Below are positions 1 through 8,446 of a DNA stretch of 64,000 nucleotides, piece by piece. How positions within the stretch are numbered: position 1 is the first letter of the stretch; each line of letters begins with the position of its first letter. The position numbers and the translations under genes were made by a program. The stretch is taken from contig NZ_FPBH01000033.1 in the NCBI RefSeq assembly GCF_900116445.1, positions 1 to 64,000 on the forward strand, written 5' to 3'. This stretch comes from Paraburkholderia aspalathi (GTDB taxonomy: Bacteria; Pseudomonadota; Gammaproteobacteria; Burkholderiales; Burkholderiaceae). A model generated the notes under the pieces. It searched no databases. It was not told the origin of the DNA and was given only the letters and a program-made list of their open reading frames with translations.

Positions 1-441
1 GCCGTGGCGCGAGCGCAGCATGCACTGAAGGAACTGACCGACAAGCTGGTCGAGAAGGGCATCGAGGTGAAGTACGCGATTCACCCGGTGGCCGGGCGGA
101 TGCCGGGCCACATGAACGTGCTGCTCGCCGAAGCCGAAGTGCCGTACGACATGGTCTACGAAATGGACGACATCAACGGCGAGTTCGGTCAGGTCGACGT
201 GGTGCTGGTGCTCGGTGCGAACGACGTGGTGAACCCGGCCGCGAAGAACGATCCGAAGTCGCCGATCGCGGGCATGCCGATCATCGAGGCGTACAAGGCG
301 CGTACCGTCATCGTGAACAAGCGGTCAATGGCAGCGGGTTACGCCGGCCTCGACAACGACCTGTTCTACATGGACAAGACGATGATGGTGTTCGGCGATG
401 CGAAGAAGGTGATTGAGGACATGGTGAAGGCGGTGGAATAA
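1..441 (+). CDS. pntB: NAD(P) transhydrogenase subunit beta, C-terminal part
   Basis: The window opens inside this gene, in frame from base 1, and 146 residues remain before the TAA. They form the cytoplasmic NADP(H)-binding domain III of proton-translocating transhydrogenase. Recognisable pieces are the GRMPGHMNVLLAEA loop, a VLVLGANDVVNPAA segment, and KRSMAAGYAGLDN near the end. The enzyme couples hydride transfer between NADH and NADP+ to proton movement across the inner membrane. The membrane part and any pntA partner lie outside the window. The gene is convergent with the WYL regulator that follows. Confidence 0.95.
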   Translation, partial: AVARAQHALKELTDKLVEKGIEVKYAIHPVAGRMPGHMNVLLAEAEVPYDMVYEMDDINGEFGQVDVVLVLGANDVVNPAAKNDPKSPIAGMPIIEAYKARTVIVNKRSMAAGYAGLDNDLFYMDKTMMVFGDAKKVIEDMVKAVE

Positions 442-498
442 CGCGCCACTGTGCCAGGCGGCCTGCCTCGCGGCGGGCCGCGAACTGCATCTACGTCT

Positions 499-1239
499 TC
501 ACCGCGGCTTCGCATTCACATGCCGCAGCCAATCCGCCAGGCGTCGTCCTTCCTGATCCGGATACGTTTCGAGTACCGCAAGATCCCGGATCCTCTCCAA
601 CCCGAAATTGCGAAAGTCACTGCGCAATTCGCACCACGCGCCGAGCGTCCAGCGCGCGCCCCAATAAGCTAGCGACAGCGGCCACACGCGCCGCTCGGTT
701 TCTGCGCTATTCGCGTCGGTATAGGCAAAACTCACCACCTGACGTGCATCGATCGCCCGATGCAGCACGTCCACCTTCGCTGAAAATTCCGCCTTGATAT
801 GAAACGACGGCGCGAAGATCGCCAGACGTTCGATCGTTGCGCGCTTGTCGGCGGGCATGGCCGAGGCAATCTTCGCCAACGCCCCGCGCGCGCCGCTCGC
901 GAAGCCGGCGCCGCCCCACGATTCGAGCATCCGTGCGCCCGCCGCTAGCGCGGCCAGTTCATCGACGGTGAAAGTGAGTGGCGGCAGGCTCGCCGCGCGG
1001 CTCAACCGGTAGCCGATGCCCGCTTCGCCTTCGATTGGCACGCCTGACAGTTGCAGATCGCGCACGTCGCGATAGACCGTGCGCAGCGAGATATGCAGCC
1101 AGTCGGCGAGTTGTTGCGCGGTGGTCAGACGCCGTCCGCGCAACAGTTCGGCGATCTGGAACAGACGGTCGGCGCGGCGCGTCATCGTGGGCGTCTTGTA
1201 GAAAAGGACAGGAACAGTCCCGCGATGATAGCGCCGCAT
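499..1239 (-). CDS. YafY/WYL-family transcriptional regulator
   Basis: This 246-residue protein has an N-terminal DeoR-like winged helix (about residues 8-60, with RTVYRDVRDLQLSGVPI as the recognition region) and a C-terminal WYL domain (about 130-220, including WPLSLAYWGARWTLGAWCEL). WYL regulators bind ligands or nucleic acid through that domain and usually control adjacent genes. It lies 66 bases downstream of the VOC gene on the same strand, so the two probably form an operon. A perfect inverted repeat upstream of the VOC gene is a plausible operator. The ligand is unknown. The ATG at 1239 could be a few codons early: an in-frame ATG 18 codons in would keep the whole helix-turn-helix. Confidence 0.88.
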   Translation of the reverse strand: MRRYHRGTVPVLFYKTPTMTRRADRLFQIAELLRGRRLTTAQQLADWLHISLRTVYRDVRDLQLSGVPIEGEAGIGYRLSRAASLPPLTFTVDELAALAAGARMLESWGGAGFASGARGALAKIASAMPADKRATIERLAIFAPSFHIKAEFSAKVDVLHRAIDARQVVSFAYTDANSAETERRVWPLSLAYWGARWTLGAWCELRSDFRNFGLERIRDLAVLETYPDQEGRRLADWLRHVNAKPR

Positions 1240-1305
1240 GCCGCGCTCCGGTCGGCGTTCTGCGCGGCGCCTGCTGGCCGCCGCGCTTGTGCGCCGCGTT
1301 GGCTA

Positions 1306-1689
1306 TTAGCCGTTGGTCAGCGAATGCAGGCCAAGGCGGTTGCCCTCCGTGTCGGTGAAGAACGCGATGTAGCCGATGTCCTGCGGCAGCTTGATCACCG
1401 GACCATCGGTCTTGCCGCCGGCCTTTTCGATGCGGGCGAGGGTGGCGTCGACGGTCGGCTGGGCGTTCAGATAGACGAGCACGCCGTCGTCGGAGGGCGT
1501 CATCGACGGGCTATGGATGATCGCGCCGCCGGTAGCCGGTTCCTCGTAGCCGAAGATGGCGATCGGCTGGCCGCCGACTTCCTGACGATTCAGTTTGACG
1601 TCGAGCCCGGCTTCGTAAAAGCGCACAGCGCGCTCGAAATCGACGGACGGAATCTCAAACCATGCAACAACTTTGGATGATGCGGACAT
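1306..1689 (-). CDS. VOC-family (glyoxalase/dioxygenase fold) protein
   Basis: The 127-residue product has the beta-alpha-beta-beta-beta repeat of the vicinal-oxygen-chelate superfamily. It starts at WFEIPSVDFERAVRFYEAG and ends with the second half DIGYIAFFTDTEGNRLGLHS. Members include glyoxalase I, extradiol dioxygenases and antibiotic-binding proteins; this small single-domain form gives no clue to its substrate. The start is supported by a GGAGAG Shine-Dalgarno a few bases before ATG 1689. It is the first gene of a two-gene unit with the WYL regulator, which suggests induction by whatever that regulator senses. Confidence 0.88.
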   Translation of the reverse strand: MSASSKVVAWFEIPSVDFERAVRFYEAGLDVKLNRQEVGGQPIAIFGYEEPATGGAIIHSPSMTPSDDGVLVYLNAQPTVDATLARIEKAGGKTDGPVIKLPQDIGYIAFFTDTEGNRLGLHSLTNG

Positions 1690-1759
1690 GACACTCTCCT
1701 GGGGATGGCGGTAAGCCGTGCAAAGCGCCGGATGGCGTGAGAAGGAGTGTGCGTGGGGG

Positions 1760-1783
1760 CTACTGACAGCGTAGTGTCAGTAG
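1760..1783. promoter_or_regulatory. candidate operator, perfect 9-6-9 inverted repeat
   Basis: CTACTGACA (1760-1768) and TGTCAGTAG (1775-1783) form a perfect inverted repeat with a 6-base spacer. It lies about 70 bases upstream of the VOC start codon. Its position in front of a VOC-WYL regulator operon makes it a candidate binding site for that dimeric regulator. The link is inferred from position and symmetry only. Confidence 0.5.
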
Positions 1784-1853
1784 GGAACGGGCGTGGCAAC
1801 AGAATATGGCGGACGATGAGCGGACCGGAGGGCCGATCGCCGAGGCACCGGCG

Positions 1854-1887
1854 AAAAAAAACCGCGGACCAGGATCCGCGGTTTTTT
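1854..1887 (-). terminator. intrinsic terminator after the THUMP methyltransferase
   Basis: ACCGCGGA (1861-1868) pairs with TCCGCGGT (1875-1882) across a six-base loop. Runs of A and T flank both sides. On the minus strand the hairpin is followed by seven T residues, which fits termination 20-50 bases past the stop of the upstream minus-strand gene. The flanking runs could make it bidirectional. Confidence 0.8.
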
Positions 1888-1907
1888 CGATGCTGCTCTG
1901 CTCAGGC

Positions 1908-3203
1908 TTACGCTGCCGGCGTGTCGTTGTTCTGCGGGCGCTGGCGAACGCTGCCGGCGATCAGATCGAAGCGAAACAGCCGGCATTCGAGCGCGCCGTT
2001 GAAGAGCGGCGTCTTGGTGGATTCACGCAGACGCATTTGGCCCGGCAGCTTGCGATCCGACGTCAGGATGAACGCATGCCAGCCGGTGAAGCGCTGCTTC
2101 AGTGCATCGCCGAGCGACTGGAAAAACTCGCTGTCCGGTGCTTCTTCCTGGGCGCGATGGAAGCTGTCGTCATCGCGACCTTCGCGCGTGGCGCGGCCTT
2201 CGCGGATTTCACCGCGTGCGTTGCGGCCACGCACTTCGATCCGCTCGCCATACGGCGGATTCGCAACGAGGATGCCAGGCTCAGCCGACGGCGCCGTCAT
2301 ACCGCGCGCATCGACCTGTTTGAGCGGAATCGACGGCAGACCGGCGCGCTGGAAATTCGCACGCGCCTTGTCGAGCATGTCGCCGGAAATATCGCTGCCG
2401 AAGATTTGCAGATCGGCGCGCGAGGTACGCGCGGCGTGCTTGGCGTCGAGCGCGGCGGCCTTCAGCGGTTGCCAGGTCTTGGCGTCGAATTGCTTGAGCC
2501 TCTCGAAGCCGAAGCGACGTTCCGCACCCGGCGCGATATTCAGCGCCACTTGCGCGGCTTCCGCGAGGAAGGTGCCGCTGCCGCACATCGGGTCGTATAG
2601 CGGCGTGCCGGCGGTCCAGCCGGTCAGACGCAGGATGCCCGCCGCGAGGTTCTCGCGCAGCGGCGCCGCGCCCTTGTCCAGCCGCCAGCCGCGCTTGAAG
2701 AGCGGATCGCCGGAGGTGTCGAGGTAGAGCGTGCATTCGGTGGCGGTCAGGAATGCGAACACGCGCACGTCGGGCGCGGCGGTGTCGATGTTCGGCCGCG
2801 CGCCGCTGACTTCGCGCAGACGGTCGCAGATTGCGTCCTTGACACGCAGCGTTGTGAATTCGAGGCTGCGCAGCGGCGACTTGATAGCGGTGACGTCCAC
2901 GCGCAGCGTTTCGTTTGCCGAGAACCACTGTTCCCAGCGCTGTTCGAGCGCGAGCGCGTAAATATCCTGTTCGCTGCGATACGGCCGATGCGCAATTTTC
3001 AGCAGCACGCGGCTCGCGAGGCGCGAGTGCAGGTTGGCGGCCATGCCGGCTGCCCAGCCGCCGCGGAAATGCACGCCGCCGGGCACTTGCGCGCCGGCTG
3101 TGAACGGCGCGCCGTTCAGGTGCTTCGCGGCAATTTCGGCGAGCTCGGTGGCGAGCGAGGCTTCAAGGCCGCGCGGACAGGGAAGGAAGAAATCGAAGGA
3201 CAT
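1908..3203 (-). CDS. THUMP-domain class I SAM-dependent RNA methyltransferase (RlmL/YcbY-like)
   Basis: The 431-residue protein has an N-terminal ferredoxin-like and THUMP region (about 1-160) followed by a Rossmann methyltransferase fold. DPMCGSGTFLAEAA near residue 204 is the SAM-binding motif, and NPPYGER is the N6-adenine/N2-guanine methyltransferase catalytic motif. It matches the N-terminal half of E. coli RlmKL, which modifies 23S rRNA G2445; a separate RlmK half is not fused here. Directly after NPPYGER there is an Arg/Glu/Asp-rich insert of about 25 residues that looks disordered. The gene stands alone, with a terminator immediately downstream. Confidence 0.88.
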   Translation of the reverse strand: MSFDFFLPCPRGLEASLATELAEIAAKHLNGAPFTAGAQVPGGVHFRGGWAAGMAANLHSRLASRVLLKIAHRPYRSEQDIYALALEQRWEQWFSANETLRVDVTAIKSPLRSLEFTTLRVKDAICDRLREVSGARPNIDTAAPDVRVFAFLTATECTLYLDTSGDPLFKRGWRLDKGAAPLRENLAAGILRLTGWTAGTPLYDPMCGSGTFLAEAAQVALNIAPGAERRFGFERLKQFDAKTWQPLKAAALDAKHAARTSRADLQIFGSDISGDMLDKARANFQRAGLPSIPLKQVDARGMTAPSAEPGILVANPPYGERIEVRGRNARGEIREGRATREGRDDDSFHRAQEEAPDSEFFQSLGDALKQRFTGWHAFILTSDRKLPGQMRLRESTKTPLFNGALECRLFRFDLIAGSVRQRPQNNDTPAA

Positions 3204-3297
3204 TGAGGTTGCCGGAAGGCGTTAGATAAGGCGCTATTGTACGCGGTCGGGGTGGCGGGCTAGGCGGGGCTGTTCCCGGCCACCCTGCGCGTGACCT

Positions 3298-5403
3298 CTA
3301 TTTGCTCTGAGGCGCCGCTTTGGCCGGCCATACCAGCTCCAGCGGATGCCTGAACACTCGCTGCCAGATCGCGCCGCGCAGCGAGCGCACCGCATTGCGC
3401 CGCAGGTCGCGCGATTTCACCGCCATGTAGAAGGCGAGCGCGAAACTCACGGCCACGTTGAGGATCGCCATGCTGCCGACACCCGCGACCGCCCACCACA
3501 GCTCCGGCAACTTCAACGCGTCCTTGCCGAGCACGCCGAGCGCGATGCCGATCGAGCCGGCGCTCAGCGTCACGTGACGCACCTCGAAAGTGAAGGCGAA
3601 GGCGGTGAGGATCGCCGGCACGAGCCCGAGCATCAGGCCGAGCGTGATATTGCCTACGACGCCCGCCACATTCGAGCGGCAGAACGCGGCGAGCCGGGCG
3701 GTGCCGGCCGCGCCGAGCGTCATGCGCAGGCGCCGGTTGTAGGCGAGCGCGTCCGCCACGCGATGCAGGACGAACCAATTGTCCGCCCATCCTGAGAGCA
3801 AACTCGACGACCACAGCAGCACGCCCGTCAGCGCGGCGTAGAACGGCGTCGGCCCGAGCAGCGAGAATGAGTGCAGGGTGGCGTGGGCTTTCTCGGGCGA
3901 AATGATGTTGGCGTTGAAGAGCGCATGCCACACCCATTGCACGCCGAAGCACACCGGAAACACCAGCATCACGTTGCCGAGCACCGCGGCTGCCTGCGTG
4001 CGCATCAATGCGGTCACCGAACTCACGAAGCTGTCGACACCCGCCGGCGTGCCGACGCCGTCCAATTCGCGGGCGAGCGTGGGCGCGGTCATCGCCGGTT
4101 GTTTGGTGGCGAGCGAGAAGTGCAGGAAGTGCATCAGCAGGAAGCTCGCCGCGTAGTTGATGCCGGCGAGCAAGCCTTCGAACATCGATTGCAGATGCGC
4201 ACCGGTGATGGCGAATTTCACGCAGACCGTGACGACGGTCACGAGCCCGCCGCCGGCCGCCATGCGCAGCATCTTCAGGTATTCGGCACGATCGCGGGCG
4301 ATGTAGTGTTCGCCGGTATCGGCGCTGTATTCGACGACCTTGCGCGCGAGCAACGAGAAATTGCTGCGTACGAGGTGCGCCACGCTCTGGCTCGCGTGAT
4401 TCGCGTTCACCAGTTCGGCGGTGAGACGTGCGCCGGCATGCGGATCGTCCTGCGCCATCCAGGCGTTCAGCAGGTGCTCTGCGCGCACGATACGCATGCG
4501 CATCCGTTCGACCTGGAACACGATATCGACGCTGACGCCGTTGCGGTAGAGATGGGCGAAGACGTTGTCGGTGGCGCTGCGGCATTCGTCGAGCAGCAGA
4601 CGCAGATAGTTGACCTCATGCAGCAGCTTCTCCTGCGGCGCGCCTTCGCTGACGGCTTGATGGGCTGCTTCGACAGCGAGCATGGCGCGCGTGAGCCGGT
4701 AGAACGGCTGCTTTTCCATGGCGACGCGCACATCGCCGGCATCGCCGACGTCGACTTCACCGAGACGGCTGCGGACGGTTTGCGACAGACCGGTCGAGCT
4801 GATCTGGCAGGTGAGGTTGTGCAGGGCGGCCAGCAGGTCGAGCGAGAACGGGGTGGTGTCGCGTAGTTCGCTGTCGTCCTGTTCGTAATCGAAGAGCGCG
4901 CGGATGCGGGTGAGCAGATCGGTTGGCAGATTGGCGATCCATTCGGCGTCGCGTTCCTGGCTGAACATCAGCGTGACGATTGCTCGCAGGTCGCGGCGGT
5001 TTGGCGCGGGCGGGATCAGGGAGGCTTCGAGGCGCTCGAAGAGGGCGCCGAAGAAGCCTGAGTGCACGGGCATGCCTGCATCGCAGAGGAGCGAGAGGCC
5101 GTCGCTTTCGCGCAGGAGCGCGCGGAGGATCCCGGCGACGTTGCTCTTCCAGGCTGGGTTGCGGTCCAGCACGTTGAGCATGTAGCGGATTCTTGTGTGT
5201 GCTGGGGAAGGGCTGGCGGTGCCTGGTTGTTCGGGGTGGACTGCGCGGCCGCGGTGGATCCAGTGGGCGAGTTCGATCAGCCATTCGCTACGGTCTGGGT
5301 ATCGTGCCGTCTTGTCGGCGATCGCTAGCAGCGCGTCTAGCTGGTGGCCGCTGTCGCGGGAGGCGCGCCATTTTTTTACAAGGGTTTTGAATGAAGTGAG
5401 CAT
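3298..5403 (-). CDS. SpecificRecomb-family (Gcr-like) large membrane protein
   Basis: This 701-residue protein resembles the family annotated as 'site-specific recombinase' after the gonococcal gcr gene. The first ~370 residues are soluble and helical. After a conserved YSADTGEHYIARDRAEYLKM segment come several hydrophobic stretches long enough to cross the membrane, for example around the VVTVCVKFAITG, MLVFPVCFGVQWVW, LTGVLLWSSSLLSG and ALAFYMAVK segments. I see no serine- or tyrosine-recombinase catalytic pattern, so the recombinase name should be treated with caution. The gene ends near a short intergenic space before the THUMP methyltransferase. It borders a large repeat on its upstream side. 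Confidence 0.78.
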   Translation of the reverse strand: MLTSFKTLVKKWRASRDSGHQLDALLAIADKTARYPDRSEWLIELAHWIHRGRAVHPEQPGTASPSPAHTRIRYMLNVLDRNPAWKSNVAGILRALLRESDGLSLLCDAGMPVHSGFFGALFERLEASLIPPAPNRRDLRAIVTLMFSQERDAEWIANLPTDLLTRIRALFDYEQDDSELRDTTPFSLDLLAALHNLTCQISSTGLSQTVRSRLGEVDVGDAGDVRVAMEKQPFYRLTRAMLAVEAAHQAVSEGAPQEKLLHEVNYLRLLLDECRSATDNVFAHLYRNGVSVDIVFQVERMRMRIVRAEHLLNAWMAQDDPHAGARLTAELVNANHASQSVAHLVRSNFSLLARKVVEYSADTGEHYIARDRAEYLKMLRMAAGGGLVTVVTVCVKFAITGAHLQSMFEGLLAGINYAASFLLMHFLHFSLATKQPAMTAPTLARELDGVGTPAGVDSFVSSVTALMRTQAAAVLGNVMLVFPVCFGVQWVWHALFNANIISPEKAHATLHSFSLLGPTPFYAALTGVLLWSSSLLSGWADNWFVLHRVADALAYNRRLRMTLGAAGTARLAAFCRSNVAGVVGNITLGLMLGLVPAILTAFAFTFEVRHVTLSAGSIGIALGVLGKDALKLPELWWAVAGVGSMAILNVAVSFALAFYMAVKSRDLRRNAVRSLRGAIWQRVFRHPLELVWPAKAAPQSK

Positions 5404-5443
5404 CTCTTGGGGTTTTTTGCCTGCGGTGCTTGTTTGTCTGTGT

Positions 5444-6041
5444 TCTTAGGGCTTTGGCCTTTCCTTGAATTGTTAGTGGTCTATTAGCGTTCCCCCTGTG
5501 CGGGGGGCACCTACTTTTCTTTGCCGCCGCAAAGAAAAGTAGGCAAAAGAAAGCGGCTCAAACCGCTAATGCTAAGTGGGCACCGTAGCCTGCAACGGGT
5601 AGTGGTGCATCTGGAATCCGTGTTCTCGCGCGTTCAGCGTTAGTGACAAAGGAGTCATCAGCTCCCACTGCGCACTGCGTGCGTCGCGGACGGGTCTGCA
5701 TGGGAAACCTCCTGCTTCGGTTGAGGGCCGTGGGAGCCGTCGGCTTCGCCTCGGCGAGGCGTTGACGTTAAAACGTAGCGATCGGTTTTATGAACGGCTC
5801 TTCGGCGCGCGCAGCGCCGCCGGAAGTATGACGCCCTTGTCACAAGAGCATGTAGCGGCACGAACACAGATTCCAGATGCACCACTACCCCAGGCAAACC
5901 ACGGTGCCCACTTAGCAGGGGCTTCTAGCCGCTTTCTTTGCTTATCTTTCTTTGCGGCGGCAAAGAAAGTAAGTGCCGCCCCGCACAGGGGCAACGCTAA
6001 TAGACCACTAACAAAACAAGGAGAGGCCAAAGCCCTAAGAA
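5444..6041. repeat. large imperfect inverted repeat, about 200-base arms
   Basis: The gap of about 670 bases between the SpecificRecomb gene and pqiC holds two inverted, diverged copies of the same element. The left arm (about 5444-5660) reads in from CTTAGGGCTTTGGCC through TTAGTGGTCTATTAGCG, CTAAGTGGGCACCGT and GTAGTGGTGCATCTGGAAT. The right arm (about 5840-6041) carries the same landmarks in reverse complement. The central part (5661-5839) has shorter matches only. Such elements recur as dispersed intergenic repeats in Burkholderia-type genomes, as far as I know. No coding region is supported here. Confidence 0.85.
5511..5542. repeat. perfect 14-bp hairpin inside the left repeat arm
   Basis: CTACTTTTCTTTGC (5511-5524) and GCAAAGAAAAGTAG (5529-5542) are perfect complements around a CGCC loop. 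The right arm holds the corresponding shorter hairpin (5946-5969, 10-bp stem, loop GGCG, which is CGCC when read from the other strand). The hairpin is thus a conserved internal part of the repeat. It could act as a terminator or protein site, but it lacks a following T run. Confidence 0.8.
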
Positions 6042-6074
6042 ACGCGGACAAAAGCGCCGCGCAGGCAAAACCCT

Positions 6075-6791
6075 CTAGCTACTCACTACAGCAGAAGGAC
6101 AACCCGGCACAGCAACAGCACCCCCCTTCCCGGCGGAGCCCCCCTTAGGATAAGCAGCCGCCATTGCCTGCACAGCAGCAGCCACCTGCACAGCAATCCG
6201 CTGCAACGCCACGCGATGCCCATTAACAAGTGCATCGTAGCCGCCGCTAACCGTCTCACTCACCACACTCCGACAGGTCATCACCCCAGTACCACGTACA
6301 GCCCTAACACTCCAGACCGCATCGATCAACGCATGCGACCCCGGCCATGACTCGAATCGCTGCACATTCATGCTGACCCGGTACACCGGCGTCGTATCCG
6401 GATACGCAGTGCCATACACGTCAATCGTGCCCAACTGCTGCGTCAGACTGGTCGACAAAGCCCGACGAATTTCGTCACCCGGCAACGAAGCCCAACGCTC
6501 CTGTTCAAGCACCTGGACCTGCGTCGGTCCCGTCTGCACCACAAGCTGATTCTTCGCCACCTGCGGTGGCACATCGATCGGCGCGACTTCGATCAGCCAC
6601 GCCGGCGCAGCCGAAGTCCGGGCGCTAACCGGCGCCGCGGCGCCAGCAGCCGCGCCATCGGCGCCGAGCGTATAAAAGCGGCTGCTCGGCGACGAACACG
6701 CCGCCATCGCCACCAGTCCGGCCAGAGCGCCGACATACATAGCGCCGCGCACGAGCCCGCGCGGCGGGCGGGGGAGCCGGGCAAACATCAT
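6075..6791 (-). CDS. pqiC: PqiC-like outer-membrane lipoprotein of the Pqi transport system
   Basis: The product is 238 residues long, with a basic N-terminus, a hydrophobic stretch and the lipobox VAMAAC followed by serines near residue 32. This marks it as a lipoprotein of the PqiC/ABC-transport auxiliary family. SSRFYTLG and LIEVAPIDVPPQVAKNQLVV are family landmarks. PqiC sits in the outer membrane and docks with the PqiB needle that carries lipids between the membranes. Its start overlaps the pqiB stop by four bases (ATGA), so translation is probably coupled. It is the last gene of the operon. Confidence 0.88.
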   Translation of the reverse strand: MMFARLPRPPRGLVRGAMYVGALAGLVAMAACSSPSSRFYTLGADGAAAGAAAPVSARTSAAPAWLIEVAPIDVPPQVAKNQLVVQTGPTQVQVLEQERWASLPGDEIRRALSTSLTQQLGTIDVYGTAYPDTTPVYRVSMNVQRFESWPGSHALIDAVWSVRAVRGTGVMTCRSVVSETVSGGYDALVNGHRVALQRIAVQVAAAVQAMAAAYPKGGSAGKGGAVAVPGCPSAVVSS

Positions 6792-8446
6792 GGTTTATCT
6801 CCTGATTTACCGCGCAACAGCGATTCCGGATGACGCTCCAGATAATCCGACAACGCATTCAGCGACTGCAACGTGCGCGTCAGTTCCTGCAACGCCTGAT
6901 GAACATCCGACTGCAACGGCGAGTCCTGCTGCAACGTCGCCTCGGCCGAACCGAAGGTCTGCTTCGCCGCGGCCAAGGTGTCGCGCGCCTCCGGCACCAC
7001 TTCCTTGTCGAGTCGCGTGAACAGCTGGTCGGCGTTCTTCAACGCGCTGTTCAGGTTCGAACCGATCTGGTCGAACGGCACCTTGTCGAGCTTCTTCGCA
7101 ATGTCGGCAACCTGCACCTGCAGTTCGTCGAGCGAGTTCGGAATGGTCGGCAACTCGAGCGGATCGCCCGTGACGTCAACCGTGGCCGGCGGCGCTTTCG
7201 GGAAGATATCGAGCGCCACGTACAACTGGCTCGTAATCAGATTGCCGGTGCGCAACTGGCCGCGCAGACCATGCTTGACGAGTTGTTGCAGCAAGGTTTG
7301 ACCCGCGAGGCTGCCCGGTGTCGGCGCGGTTTCGCGGAAGCGCTTGCCGAGGCGGTCCGGGTACAGGTTCATCGTCACCGGCATCGTGAAGCTGCGCGTT
7401 TTCGGATCGTAGTCGATGCCGATGTTGGTCACCTGGCCCAGCACGATGCCGCGGAAGTCGACCGTCGCGCCGACCGACAACCCGCGCAGCGACTGATTGA
7501 AATTCATCACCACGCGCAACGGCACGCCGTCGGGCTCGCGCATCGCGTCCTGTTCATCCGAGCCGAGGCGGAACGTCATGTTGTTCGGCGCCTGCGCGCC
7601 CACGCCCTGGCCCGGCGGCGACTGGAACGACAGGCCACCGACGATCACCGTCGCAAGCGACTGCGTATTCAGCTTGAAGCCGCTCGAGTCGAGCCGCAGA
7701 TCGACGCCGCTCGCATGCCACCAGCGCGAATTGGTGCCGACGTACTGGTCGAACGGTGCGGACACGAAGACCTGCATCGTCACGCCTGTACCGTCCTTGT
7801 CGAGCGAGAAGCCCACCACCTGGCCGACCTGCACGCGCCGGTAGAAAATTGGCGAGCCGATGTCGATCGAGCCGAGCGAGTCGCCGTGCAGAATGAACTG
7901 GTGGCCCTTCTGGTCGCCCGTAATAGGCGGCGGCGTTTCGAGGCCGACGAAGTTCTTCTCGGTGTCCGGTGAATGGCCGGCGTCCGCGCCGATGTACGCG
8001 CCCGAGAGCAGCGTGGTCAGGCCCGATACGCCGCTCGCGCCGACGCGAGGGCGCACCACCCAGAAGCGCGAATCCTTGACCGCGAAGTCTTCACCTTCCT
8101 TGGTGAGCTGCACCTGAACCAGCACGTGCGACAAATCTTTCGAGAGCGTGATGGTCTTCACCGAGCCGACGTCGACGTCCTTGTACTTGACCTTGGTCTT
8201 GCCGGGCTCGAGGCCTTCGGCGCTGGTGAACGTAATCGTGATCGTCGGGCCTCTTTCGGTCACCGACTTGATCACGAGCGCGAGGCCGATCAGCGCGGCG
8301 ATCAGCGGAATCACCCAGACGAGCGAGGGCAGCCAGCGGCTCTTCGGCTCGATGTCGGGGTCTGGCAGTTGGGGCGGCAGCTTGGGTCCGTTCGAATCGT
8401 TGCGCGGCGCATCGGAGGCGGGCGTCGGTCCTTGCGGGCTAGTCAT
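6788..8446 (-). CDS. pqiB: intermembrane transport protein PqiB (MCE-domain needle)
   Basis: The 552-residue protein has a proline-rich cytoplasmic start, one membrane anchor (about residues 38-60), then three MCE domains (about 65-140, 180-250 and 305-400). A long helical tail follows (about 440-540). In the E. coli homologue six copies stack into a hollow needle across the periplasm for lipid passage. Two pqiA genes lie upstream and pqiC downstream. Its start overlaps the second pqiA by eight bases. Length and domain number agree with the PqiB type rather than the single-MCE MlaD type. Confidence 0.92.
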   Translation of the reverse strand: MTSPQGPTPASDAPRNDSNGPKLPPQLPDPDIEPKSRWLPSLVWVIPLIAALIGLALVIKSVTERGPTITITFTSAEGLEPGKTKVKYKDVDVGSVKTITLSKDLSHVLVQVQLTKEGEDFAVKDSRFWVVRPRVGASGVSGLTTLLSGAYIGADAGHSPDTEKNFVGLETPPPITGDQKGHQFILHGDSLGSIDIGSPIFYRRVQVGQVVGFSLDKDGTGVTMQVFVSAPFDQYVGTNSRWWHASGVDLRLDSSGFKLNTQSLATVIVGGLSFQSPPGQGVGAQAPNNMTFRLGSDEQDAMREPDGVPLRVVMNFNQSLRGLSVGATVDFRGIVLGQVTNIGIDYDPKTRSFTMPVTMNLYPDRLGKRFRETAPTPGSLAGQTLLQQLVKHGLRGQLRTGNLITSQLYVALDIFPKAPPATVDVTGDPLELPTIPNSLDELQVQVADIAKKLDKVPFDQIGSNLNSALKNADQLFTRLDKEVVPEARDTLAAAKQTFGSAEATLQQDSPLQSDVHQALQELTRTLQSLNALSDYLERHPESLLRGKSGDKP

